A program made the translations under genes and the position numbers. DNA of 64,000 bases, taken from the NCBI RefSeq assembly GCF_004664715.2, contig NC_051068.1, positions 129,600,716 to 129,664,715 on the forward strand, given 5' to 3'. This DNA comes from Peromyscus leucopus (Eukaryota; Chordata; Mammalia; Rodentia; Cricetidae). Below are positions 11,387 to 21,921 of the stretch, piece by piece (positions within the stretch are counted from its first letter, which is position 1; each line of letters starts with the position of its first letter). The notes beneath the pieces were generated by a model. It saw only the letters and a list, made by a program, of their open reading frames with translations, was not told the origin of the DNA and did no database searches.

Positions 11387-14300
11387 GAAGAATTTTACTT
11401 TGAAAAACCTTTAGCATAAATTTCCACTGTGAATACAGAATTCACGACTGAAGTTTATGACAAAAGTAATGAGGAAGTTAAAGTATGGTTTGAAGTTTTT
11501 CAGACAAAAGGAGGATGTGTCAAGGAAGATAACTCAGTGATAGGAAGGTGCATTGACACAATACACAATATAGCATTATATCATCAAGAAAGTACTGGAA
11601 GGCAAGGAATCTGGAAAGAGTCTAGAAATGCAGACCAGTTAAGGGCCTCTTCTGAAGGTTGGTGAACTTCCAAATTGTTATATGCCATGACATGTTTTAG
11701 AAAGTGAGCTCTGGAAACAACTGCAGACAGATTGCAATGGCACGGTGATGAGAAGGGAAGGCCGGGCAGAAGCAGGCGCGTGTGGAGCGTAAGGGGTGGG
11801 AGAGTGCTCAGAAGCTGATGTCCACAGGTAGAAAAAGGATGTACAGCTGTCACTTCTCAGGTGGGGGGTGCTGTGTGCGGGAGGGCCTGGGCGTTCACTT
11901 GCTTTACTGTGCGCTTGTGTAGAGGTGACAATGCTTTGGGTCCTGACCTGGAGTGGATATTCTGACTGAGGTCTGGCTATGGAGATGCGGAACAGGCATT
12001 CAGGCCAAAGCTCAGGCTTCATCTAAAACACGGGTGATTCTTAGCATGGTTTTAGCATCTGAGAGAATGGGGACAACTCTTATAAGCAGGATCTCTGTGT
12101 CTGTTCCTGCCCTAAGATGCGGAGAACAAAGTGATATTACTGTGCGGTATGGAACATGCTGTCAGTACAGACATTCCAGTCATTAAGAAGTCATGAAGGA
12201 GGAGGACAGCATCACATGAAACTGAGTTTTCACATCTGTGGAAGGTGAGTTTGGGAGTGAAGACACAGATTTTGTTTATACATATTCCCTGTTGCTGAAT
12301 GTTTTGTTAATTTTATCATGTCCTTTAATACTTAGGTTTCAATATTTACCCAAAGAAACCACCAAGCTAAAAGTGGAAAAAGTTAATCTTTAAGATTTAA
12401 TAATTTGATGCTTAAAATTTTAAAATATTTTATTGATAAGAGACTGTATGTGAGTTCTCATTAAGTAAAAATAAGGATGCTAAAAATAAGGATGATATGT
12501 TATCATTATATTCTATTAAGATTTTTCTTATAAAGAAACAACTAAAAATTAATATCAATCACTTTGTGATATATTTTAAGAGACGAAATAAAAAATCATG
12601 TAATTCATAGTATTTTAATACATCTAAATATTATAAACTCTGTTATAAAGTATTTAACTATAAATTTTCCTAAGCATTACTTTCATCAACAATTATTCAA
12701 AAATGTTTTCCAGATTAAAAGAGATAATAACACTCAATCCTTCTCAAAATATAATTATCTGGTTCAGAGAAGGTAAAAACTCCAACAAGCCACAAGAACC
12801 TGACTACAAATCCAGGCTGTAAAGTATTTGGCTACTTACATACATCCCTCCTCTCCTCAGGTGAAATAGAACTCAGAGTTCAGGTGAATCACTCTGTGAG
12901 ACACTAAGCCTGGAGCTCTTCTGAAGCCTCCTGATTCTATCAGCCTGCAGCTTTTAACTCTTGGTAAATGAAATGAGCAGGGCTCAGAGTGGCTATCGAC
13001 TGGAGTGCTCTGAACAGAGCAACTTAGATTCTCAGGTATAATCTGCTTTTTGTACTGTATCTCACATATCCTACCACCCCTTAGCTAACCACAATATTCT
13101 CAAATCTTAAGTTTACCAGGAAGGCTAAAAAGAAATGTAGAGTAGTTCATGTGATAGCAAATGCTCTTTCTTTTCATGAACCTATGAAAAGTTCATGTTT
13201 TATACCTTATAGACTAGCCTAAAAATTGTACAATTACGCTACATTGGAGTTTATGAGATGCTAATTATGTGCAGAATGTCAATCACCAAGTGAGAAAACC
13301 TGAGGCTCTTTAAGGCCAGAAGAACTGTCATGGCTTCCCCTGGGAAGCAAACTTGTCATCATGTCTGTTCCATAAAGAAAACCCAGAATGAGATGCTACT
13401 ATGTTCAGCAAAACCATGATGCAATGGAAAGTGATAGGAACATGAGGTAATATGATTATAAAACATAAATATCTGATCATAAATCACCAATAGAAAACAA
13501 TTACAAAATCAGAATTGATAAAGACAGCAAGAATTCAGGAAGCTGTGCCTGACAAGGGAATTTTTTGCTGCAAAGCACTGGAGAACCCCTCCAAATATTT
13601 CACTGCAATGAAGGTCGAGTACCATCCATCCACAGCATGCTGATCAGAGAGGAGAAATAGCTGTGGTCCTACTGCCCAGATGAGAAAGCACACTTGCTTC
13701 TGAGCTTTCCTTCAGTGTGTTGACAATGATAGCTGATATCAAAATCGAAGATGAAGGAAAGAAGAGTTTAAGGGAATGAGATCATAGCTAGTACATGGTA
13801 CTCCAACAAATCTGTCAATGAAGTAGCCTTGCAAAGAAGAATGAAAGATATTAACATTAAATTTAAACAAGTATAGTATACATTAAATTGGTGAATTGTC
13901 ACTTGATATATAAGCTTGTTGGAAGGATACTCTCAGGTGAGGAGGCCTCCTTTGTCTCGGACTTAAACATCTTTATCCTCCCGCCACCTGCTCCCCCACT
14001 TTACCTCAGACTCAAGCATTTTTATTTCAAAAATCTGCCCAAACTTTCTATCCTGGGGATGGTTGACCCCTTATCTCTGTGACAGGGAGAAAGGAGAACA
14101 GGAAATAGCTAAGTTAAAAACATGGAGCCCTTGAGAACAGCCAATGGGAGACACCCTTTCCAACAGAGATTAGTACTTATCCTATGTGATCAAAACTCTG
14201 GCACTGGGAAGGGGAAGCAGGAAGCTCATCATAGAGAAACTTTGCTCCTCTGTTAATTGGGATTCTGTAAGCTCCTGGTTTGATGATGTTACCTCTCCTT

Positions 14301-14660
14301 GCTCTCTCTGCATTTCTACTGGATGTTACAAGTGCCTGATTTGATGGCTTTGCTTCTGTCTGTGGCTTCTGTTTTCTGATGCCTGCTATTTATTCTTTTA
14401 TTTTTGCTTTGCTGAATGCTGTATGAACTCACTCATTTGAAACCTAAAGTACAGCTGTAATAAGTAATTCTCTGGACAGTAAGAAACAACATGTTACTTG
14501 GAAATGAATACTTTAGAAATCTGAGTGATAATTATGAATATAGATATTTGTTTCTATGCAGAATATTGCTACATAGCACTAACTCTTTTACAATGGAAAC
14601 AGTGGCTTTTATACTTAGGCATCTTAGCTCATACATATAAACTGTTCCCTTGATCCTTGT
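11387..14660. other. Intronic stretch without recognised genes
   Basis: 11387-12250 is mixed in composition and has short open frames on both strands that I do not recognise. 12250-13900 is AT-rich. 13900-14450 has an LTR-like look (CCAAT-type aacagccaatgggagaca, later pyrimidine-rich), but no ends or target duplications could be fixed. Confidence 0.5.
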
Positions 14661-15018
14661 TGTGGGAGACCAGCTCCCACCTTTTAAAGGATTCCTATGA
14701 GGAGGAGAGAGGAATAAGGAATTTGTAGATAGAAAGACAGTGGAGAAGAGACAGACAGAAACACAGGATAGCTTCGGAAGGATCTGGATCAAAACCCAGC
14801 GGCCCCTTCTGTCTCTTCGAAAGGGCTTTTTATAACAATGCTAAGGGGTGGAGCAAAAGACCCCCCCCCTCCCCACTAGATCAAAGCATACCTCACAGCC
14901 AAGTGCAGACCCTTCTAAACACCTGGTAACCATGCCTGAGGTTCAATCATTCCCCTATGCAGCCCTGCTGGGTAATGCAAGCTCAGATCTCACTAGGAAA
15001 CCTCTGTGGGTCTCCACA
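14661..15018 (-). mobile_element. ERV2/IAP-like solo LTR, minus strand
   Basis: It is bounded by tgtgggagacc and ggtctccaca, near-perfect inverted ends with the TG...CA of an LTR. On the minus strand it carries a TATA-like ttataaaaagccctttc followed by a downstream purine/pyrimidine-rich region, as in IAP-type LTRs. The flanks ccttgt and tcctgt form only an imperfect target duplication, so the insertion is older than the perfect-TSD LTRs. No internal retroviral sequence adjoins it. Confidence 0.65.
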
Positions 15019-15127
15019 TCCTGTGTCTACAAGTTTTCAGAAATGAATCTGTTAACTTTCTTTGTGTTGATGATGCTTTTATCCTTAGAAATTATCTTTG
15101 AAAATAACTTTTTAGAGTAAAATTTAA

Positions 15128-15490
15128 TATTCTCTCTGGTATAATGTAAAAAGTTATAGCCACTATAGAAATCAGTGTGGAAACCGTGACACAAATTTTG
15201 TTAGGAAATTAAAAATAGATCTATCATGTGAGCCAGCAAATCTACTTCTGAGCCTGCCCAAATGAATCAAAATGAAGACCTCACAGTAATACATGAGTTT
15301 CCATGTTGCTACATCAACACTTAAGATAGTCTTAGGATGGAAACACCTCAGATGTCCAGTAACAGTGAGTGGATAAAGACAAGGTGGTGTGTACATGGGA
15401 CAGAGTCTCATTCAGTCTTTAAAAGGACATTCTTCCATATGTGGCAGAATGGATAGATCTGTGGAGTACCCAAAATCAGTCACAGTGAAT
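15128..15490 (+). mobile_element. Old LINE-1 ORF2 3'-end fragment
   Basis: A decayed plus-strand match to the end of mammalian LINE-1 ORF2: gtgagccagcaaatctactt, atggaaacacctcagatgtc, gtgagtggataaagac and cattcagtctttaaaag. Frames are broken throughout. Confidence 0.7.
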
Positions 15491-15555
15491 CATTCTTTTC
15501 AGTGTGTCCCTCAAGGTGTAATGTGTCTGCTCCATCTGAGTACATGAGAGAGAGT

Positions 15556-15700
15556 GTGTGTGTGTGTGTGTATGTATGTGTATGTGTGCACATGTATGTG
15601 TACATGTGTGTATGTGTGTGAGCATTGTGCGTGTGTTGTGTATATGTGTGTGCATGTTTGTGTGCGTGTGTGTGTATGTGCATGTGTATTGTGTATGGGT
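15556..15700. repeat. Degenerate (TG)n / TGTATG tract
   Basis: Alternating TG with scattered TA and CA steps over about 145 bp. It produces spurious Cys/Val-rich and His/Thr-rich frames on the two strands. Confidence 0.97.
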
Positions 15701-16171
15701 TGCTAGGCATTCACATATCAGGAAGAACGTAGTGTTTCTGAAGTTCAGTTTGCAGTGGGAAAATCACTTAACAGCAGCAGCGATGCACAAGTTATGAAAC
15801 ATACAAATAGGAGACCCTCCACTTACTAGTTTATGTAGCATAAACTGTTGAGCATTTTCAGATTTTCTTGGCACACTAGGAGATTTACCCTTTAAATTTA
15901 CAGGTAATTAGAGACTTTGTAGATGATAATGGGGAATATTATTATTAACAGCCCCACGGGAACTTTCCTCAACAAAAGCCTCTTCTTCAGTGGATATGCC
16001 AACAAATAATTCTTTGTTTAATTTTTCCTTTGGACAAGTCTGGTCCCTCAGACATTGGAGGATTTTTGAGGGGGTTCCCCTGTAGTATATTAGGTATTTT
16101 GGTGTGTCTTATTTTATAAACTGCCAAATACGTTATTTTTAGGTAAAAATAGAAACATGAAAATTAGCAAT

Positions 16172-17645
16172 GGGTCACAGAAATATCCTAATCTCTGAGA
16201 TACCATTTTACACCTGTCAGAATGGATCAAAAACATTAAAGACAGCTTATGTTGGAGAGGATGTGGAGCAAGGGGAACACTCCTACACTGTTAGGAATGC
16301 AAACTTGTACAGCCACTTTGGAAATCAATGTGGCGGTTTCTCAGAAAATTGGGAATCAATCTTCCTCAAGTCCCAGCTACACCACTCTTGGGCATATACC
16401 CAAGGAATGCTCAATCATACCACAATGTTACATGCTCAGCTATGTTCTAGAACCATTATTTGTAAAAGCCAGAACCTGGAAACAACCTAGATGCCCTTCA
16501 ACTGAAGAATGGATAAATAAAATGTGGTACATATGCACAATGGAGTACTACTCAGCAAAGAAAAACAATGACATCATGAGGTTTGCAGGCAAATGGATGG
16601 AACTGGAAAATATCATCCTGAGTGAGGTAACCCAGAATCACAAAGACAAACATGGTATGTACTCACTCATAAGTGGATACTAGATGTAAAGCAAAGGATA
16701 ACCAGACTGCAACTCACAAATCCGGGGAGACTAGATACGAAGGAGGACCCTAGGAAAGACATAGGAATCACCCAGCGATGGAGAAATGCATGATATGTAC
16801 ATGAGCAAGCTGGGGGTGAGGGGGAGTAATGGAGGGCAAGGGTCAGAGGAATGAGAGCTTAGGGGAGTGGGAGGTTTTAGCTGGATCAGGAACAGAGTGG
16901 GAGAACAAGGAAAGAGATACCATGATAAATGAAGGCACCATGGGAATAGGGAGAAGGAGAGTACTAGGGAAGTCACCAGAAATCCACAGAGATACCTCCA
17001 CTATAGAATACTGGCAATGGTTGAGAGAGTGCCTGAGCTGACCTACTCTGGTGATTGGATGGCTGAATACCCTGTCATCATAGAACCCTCATCCAGTGAC
17101 TGATGAAGCAGATGCAGAGATTCTCTGCCAGGTCCCAGGCAGAGCTCCAGGAGTCCAATAGAAAAGAGAGAGGAGGGATTCTATGAGCAAGAGATACTGA
17201 GACCATGATTGGAAAGAATAGAGACAACTAGTCAAACTAGTAGAGACACATGAACTGTGAACCAATAGCTGAGGAGCCCTCATGGTACTGGACTAGGCCA
17301 TCTGGATAAGTGAGACAGTTATTTGTTGCTTGAACTGTTTGGGGGGCCCCAGGCAGTGGGACCGGGACCTGTTACTGGTGCATGAGCTGGCTTTTTGGAG
17401 CCTGGTGCCTATGGTGAGACACTTTGCACAGCCTTGGTGCAGGTAGGAGGGGCTTGGATCTGCCTCAACAGAGTGTATCAGGCTCTGCTGACTTACCATG
17501 GGAGACCTTGTCTTGGAGGAGGTGGGAATGGAGGGTTGGGTTGGGTGGGAAGGCTGGGGGGTGGGAGGAGGGAGGACAGGGGAATCTGTGGTTGATATGT
17601 AAAATGAATAGAAAATGTCTTAATAAAAACAAACAAACAAAACAA
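16172..17645 (+). mobile_element. LINE-1 3' end: ORF2 C-terminus plus 3' UTR and A-rich tail
   Basis: 5'-truncated element. The ORF2 C-terminus is readable in two frames: YVGEDVEQGEHSYTV and then RCPSTEEWINKMWYICTMEY, ending LISGY-stop at about 16683. The frame change inside the last 170 codons shows it is inactive. About 900 bp of 3' UTR follow. They include the G-rich tract at about 17505-17580 and end with cttaataaaaacaaacaaac, an A-rich tail. The UTR matches the copy at 63440-64000, so both belong to one family. No clear target duplication was found. Confidence 0.93.
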
Positions 17646-18306
17646 AAAATTAATTATAAAGATCATATAGATTCTACAGCCCCTTTCAGGTTCTCTGCAG
17701 AGTCCATTACCCAGAAGATAATGGTTCTGTGTTGGATGCCTCTGCCACTTTAGGTCCCTTCTTTCAATGACCTCTAAGGCTCCTTACCTACCATGTTCAT
17801 TGGTCTTTCCATTTTAGAGCTTTCACAGCCTTACTTCTGGACTTGCATGGCTCAGGGAGACTCATTTGATGCCATCAGATTCCTATATAATTTTCCATAT
17901 GGAAACCATCAGGAGATACCAATATTCAGTCCATAAGTCAATGTCCCTACTGTGATTCATTAAGTCAGACTCCTACTTGTTTACAGTTGTCCACCACGAT
18001 GCAGGCAGGAAAAAAATCAACAGTGACAAAAGGGGAGAAGAACAGAAACGCAGTCTTTTCCTCAGTGTCACTTACATCTTCTGATGATCTCATTTACAAG
18101 TAAGCAAGGGGTCAAATCTTAAGAAGAACTTCAAATGGCAGAGGGAGATGATCTGCAAATTAGGGTGGTTTCATGTGGTACGAGGGGAAGGCGCTGAAGA
18201 ACAGCACTGTCCATGGGGTGATCAGCCATGCAGGACTGGCCTGAGGAAATCTCTGATGCAGAAGCAGCAGTAGCATGGTTCTCAGATAGACACACAAGTA
18301 GGTTGT

Positions 18307-18729
18307 TGTGGTGGTATTCTAATTGTACTGAAATGTGATTTTGATTGTATGTTAATAAATAAAGTTGCCCGGGGGTCAGAGCTATTAGAGCCATAGACAG
18401 AGTGTGGCGGTGGTGGCACACGCCTTTAATCCCATAGATCTCTGTGTGTTCAGGGATACAGCCAGCATTGGAAACATATGCCTTTAAGACCTAGGGGGCT
18501 GTACATTCAGACAGTGACGAGGCAGTCACGTGTTTGGGTTTACAACCAATGAGAAGGCAGAACAAAATACTATAAATAGACGAACAGACAGGAAATAGGT
18601 CTCTTTTCGGGAAGCTGGGACACCGCAGGCGGAAGGGTGAGATTTTAGCTCTGAGCTCTGACCTCTCGGCTTTCTCTTTTACATTGTTTCTGTGTTTCTT
18701 ATTTAATAAGACGGTTAGTTACATCTACA
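18307..18729 (+). mobile_element. SINE-bearing solo LTR with perfect 6-bp target duplication
   Basis: Begins TGTGGTGGTATTCTAATTG and ends ACATCTACA. The 6-bp duplication ggttgt lies at 18301-18306 and 18730-18735. It contains ttaataaataaagttg, a B1-like ggcggtggtggcacacgcct segment, a TATA-like ctataaataga, and a terminal ttatttaataagacggttag. The last parallels the end of the LTR at 55282. The class II signature (6-bp TSD, TG/CA) fits an ERVK/mys-like retroelement reduced to one LTR by recombination. Strand is taken from the TATA and polyadenylation-type order. Confidence 0.85.
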
Positions 18730-18735
18730 GGTTGT

Positions 18736-21700
18736 GAGCTCTAGAAGACAGAAACTTTGTTCCTGACTAAAGATCCCAGCGTGTTCTCTGTGAGCTAGCT
18801 TTCTATATCCTATGCCCAGGATGCACTGTCATAACTGAACTGCAGGCCAGTCAAGCTGAATAGCAGATATCTCTGCAGTGGCCACTGGTCATCCCATCTC
18901 TTGGAGTCACTCATGTCTTCCACATACTCTAGGGAACCAAAACTCGGAGACCAGCAGCATGTGATAGAAGTCATGGCATATCACTTTTGAGATCAAATTA
19001 TAAAAACATCAAGGCTTCCTCTGCCTCTTTCTTCTATCCCTCCTCCCTAAGTTCTGAGAGATGCTAACTGCAGCTTGAGAGTAGCCTTATATGCCTAAGA
19101 CCCAACCCCCTCACCCACAGCCAACCAGAAACACACTTGCCAAGCACCCTAGAGAGCACAGAAGCAGATCTCAGACACAGAGGGCTCTGAGCAGCTGCAG
19201 TCCAGCCAACAGTTGGGCTCTCACATTCTGAGATGCCCTAAAGAAGCCAGAAGCTGCTCTTTCAATATTGACACCCCGTTGTTCTTATTAACAGAAACAA
19301 AGAATGAAAGGATGGAATTGACAGGTAACTATCCATGAATGAATGAAACAAAGTCAGTTTTCCTTCACATCTAATATCCATTTGAATGACTAGTTCCACA
19401 CTTTTTGATCAACATTCAGAACACTCAGTTAAGCAGATAATTATTTGTGTTGTAAGAAAAATGGTATTGTTGAATCTCAAGTTGTTTGCTGTCCTCTGTT
19501 ACCACATCCAGTGCTGACCTGACTACTTCAATGAGTTTTTAAGCAAATGTTTGAAGGATTAACTCTCACCACTTTTTGATACACCTAAAGGATAGCCACA
19601 GGGACATTGCAAGGAGATGGACAGCTTACGCCTGTGCTTTAAATCAAGACACAGATTCTAGATTCTGCACACATAAAGCCCATCACATTGCTACAGGAGT
19701 GCATTCTAACTTTTAATATATCAGAGTTCTTATATACTTTGGCATTTCCTACAGATTGCCAGGCATTTCTAGCCTTTAAGACAAAATAAGACATGAAAAA
19801 TTTAAAGACCCATCAGTGGTCAGCACTTTGCATGTAATGCCAAGAAACTATAAGCTCTCAATTCTCAAGCACTTATATTGAAACTAAAATTGTTTTTTGA
19901 AAACTACATTAATTTTTTTATTGGAAAAACAAATTAAAGGAATGTACAAAGCTCTCATGTACTTCTAAGTTACAGGTCCAGATGCTGATCAAATAATAGG
20001 CTATATGTGGAAACAGTTTATTTTATTTAACAGATGTCTTTATGTAGTTTTCATTCCATAGATGTCAAAACTAAAGTAAAGCACCATGAATTTTCTGTCT
20101 ATATTTTGCTTCTTAGATTCTTGTTGACATAGCATATAACAAACATTTTGAATTGCAAATACCTCTGAAAATGTTTTTTTAAATATAAAAGTTACAGCTG
20201 TGACATACACAGCAGTTTACCAAAGACACCCAGTGTCCTTCTCTAAGAAACTTTGAAGTTTTACATTTCCAAACAGTCCAGACATATTGTTCAACCTAAT
20301 TTGATTTTTACTTCCTACTAGGCAGCATTCTGAAAGCCTACAGAACACCCACACATCAATTAAAAGTACTGTTACTCATTGCCTATAAAGTCCATAATAT
20401 ATATATTATATATATAATATATATATATATATAGTATGGATATATATATCATATTAGATTATAGCTTACCTATTACAACTTATATAAAAAATGCTAAAAT
20501 ACTTACAATCTGTATCAAATTTATTTTACATTTTAAACTGGAGCCCTTATATGAGGTCATTGCAACTCCTCTGCACACTCAGTGTTTTATCCTAGAACTG
20601 AATATGTACAATCAGATGTAAGCAATGACTCCTCTTCCATCTTGGTTTGTGTTCTACCTAGCTGTGTTTTTGCTTTCAAAGCAACAATCAAAAGCTGTTT
20701 AGATGAAACAGCAACAATAGCTTTCTGTGCAGGAGACCAACACTTAAGCACACACAGCACCTCATTTCTACCTGTCTAGGATTCCAGTCCAGGGAAGGCA
20801 GTACTTACACACAGGATGTTGCAGTATGGAGCACATTCCTCCTTTTGAAGCATTTATCTTAACTGCCACATGGGGAGAACCACACACATGGTTCTCCATG
20901 TGTCTGTCTAAGTAGATTCCAGAGCATGGCTGGGACTTCTCATCAGATATATGCACTGCATATCAGTGATGAAATGTTCATGCATTGCATCACACATAAT
21001 TGCAGTTAAGTTAATTTATCAGTATATGTATTTGCTTAGGGAATAATTTTAAAAAGGAAAAATTAAGAGTAAGTTTTAGTTCAGCAGAGGAATATGTCTA
21101 AGCTTTGTTGAAAGTTTGGACATAAACCGATACACTTGATGTCTTGTAGAACTGAAGGAAAGCAATAAATACTAACACGGTATACAAACAAAGCATATCA
21201 CTTTACGCAAGTGAGAAAATATTACAGATACATTTTGATCGTGAAATGCAATTATTCCTATACAACACAAACCCTATTACTATACATGAACAAAGGAAAG
21301 CAGGGGGAAACAGTATTTTACAAAGCTGCATAAAATATGCTTTGGCTCTTTGGCTTTAAAATGTCCTGTATATTTATATATACCGTCTTTCAAAAAAGAT
21401 GGGCAAAAAGGGACAGTTTGTAAGAATATGCAAATATAACCCTTTCTTTTTTACTTGCTGAATCACTTTAGGATCTTTTGAAAAAATTTTAATCTTTTTT
21501 TTCCCCTTAAAAATCTCCAGCTTTGATGTAAGACTAAACTATCACAACCTACAGTTTAACCTGCAGAGTGAAGCACTCTAGGCCGAAGCTTGGGAAACTG
21601 TTGTGGAAATGACAGATGCTGGTTTAACTTCTTGGCAAGGCTCTTCAGCCATGAGCAAGACCTTTGCCAGTGAGCAGGTTTGCAAAGCAGCGAGTCTACT

Positions 21701-21864
21701 ATTTCATATAAATCCACACAGTTTACTGTAGAATTTGACCTTTAGTAAGAATGTGTAGAACAATTCAGTAAAAATGGCAAAGGTGCCAGAATAAAAGTGA
21801 GAAGCCATTTTTCCTAGTAGTGAAAAATCACAACGGAAACTTTGGAAAAGGTGTAGTCACTTAC
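18736..21864. other. Repeat-poor intron flank upstream of (plus-strand view) the LVKL exon
   Basis: About 3.1 kb in which I recognise no SINE, LINE or LTR, only the AT palindrome near 20400. No open frame or RNA signal can be supported. It lies in the Lrrc7 intron directly after the donor of the last exon. Confidence 0.5.
20394..20452. repeat. (AT)n palindromic tract
   Basis: Almost pure alternating A and T with phase shifts (tatatattatatatataata), self-complementary over about 55 bp. Confidence 0.95.
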
Positions 21865-21921
21865 TTTGGTAGAGTTTTCAAGTGATTTTCTCTTAACTCC
21901 AAGATCCTCAATTTGACAAGT
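21865..21921 (-). CDS. Lrrc7: Lrrc7 coding exon, fourth and last one in the window
   Basis: This 57-bp micro-exon begins with A (completing AG|A, Arg), encodes LVKLRILELRENHLKTLP and ends with AA of a Lys codon. The acceptor tract is ctcttttctatag; the donor is gtaagtgact. It carries one LRR core (LRILELRENHLKTLP). Phases are 2/2, so it is also a frame-preserving exon. It is 2840 bp downstream of the previous exon, the shortest intron in the window. The next expected coding sequence (a SMHKLAQLERLDL-like stretch, from memory of the family) was looked for between 1 and 21864 and not found, so the following intron is at least 21.8 kb. Confidence 0.95.

Larger units (their letters stand above)
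1..21864 (-). other. Lrrc7: Lrrc7 intron downstream of the LVKL exon (partial)
   Basis: At least 21.8 kb, beginning with donor gtaagt at 21864. It holds most of the LTR and LINE material of the window. Stretches where I recognise nothing are 1-879, 3640-4560, 5226-7049, 8461-9574, 10790-11266, 11387-14660, 15701-16169, 17646-18300 and 18736-21864. Confidence 0.75.

Noticed and set aside
11584..12186. Overlapping open frames on both strands in a GC-richer patch
   Set aside because: No recognisable domain, no splice context matching Lrrc7, and opposite strands are open to a similar degree.
15480..15797. His/Thr-rich and Cys/Val-rich frames on opposite strands
   Set aside because: Artefacts of the degenerate (TG)n tract.
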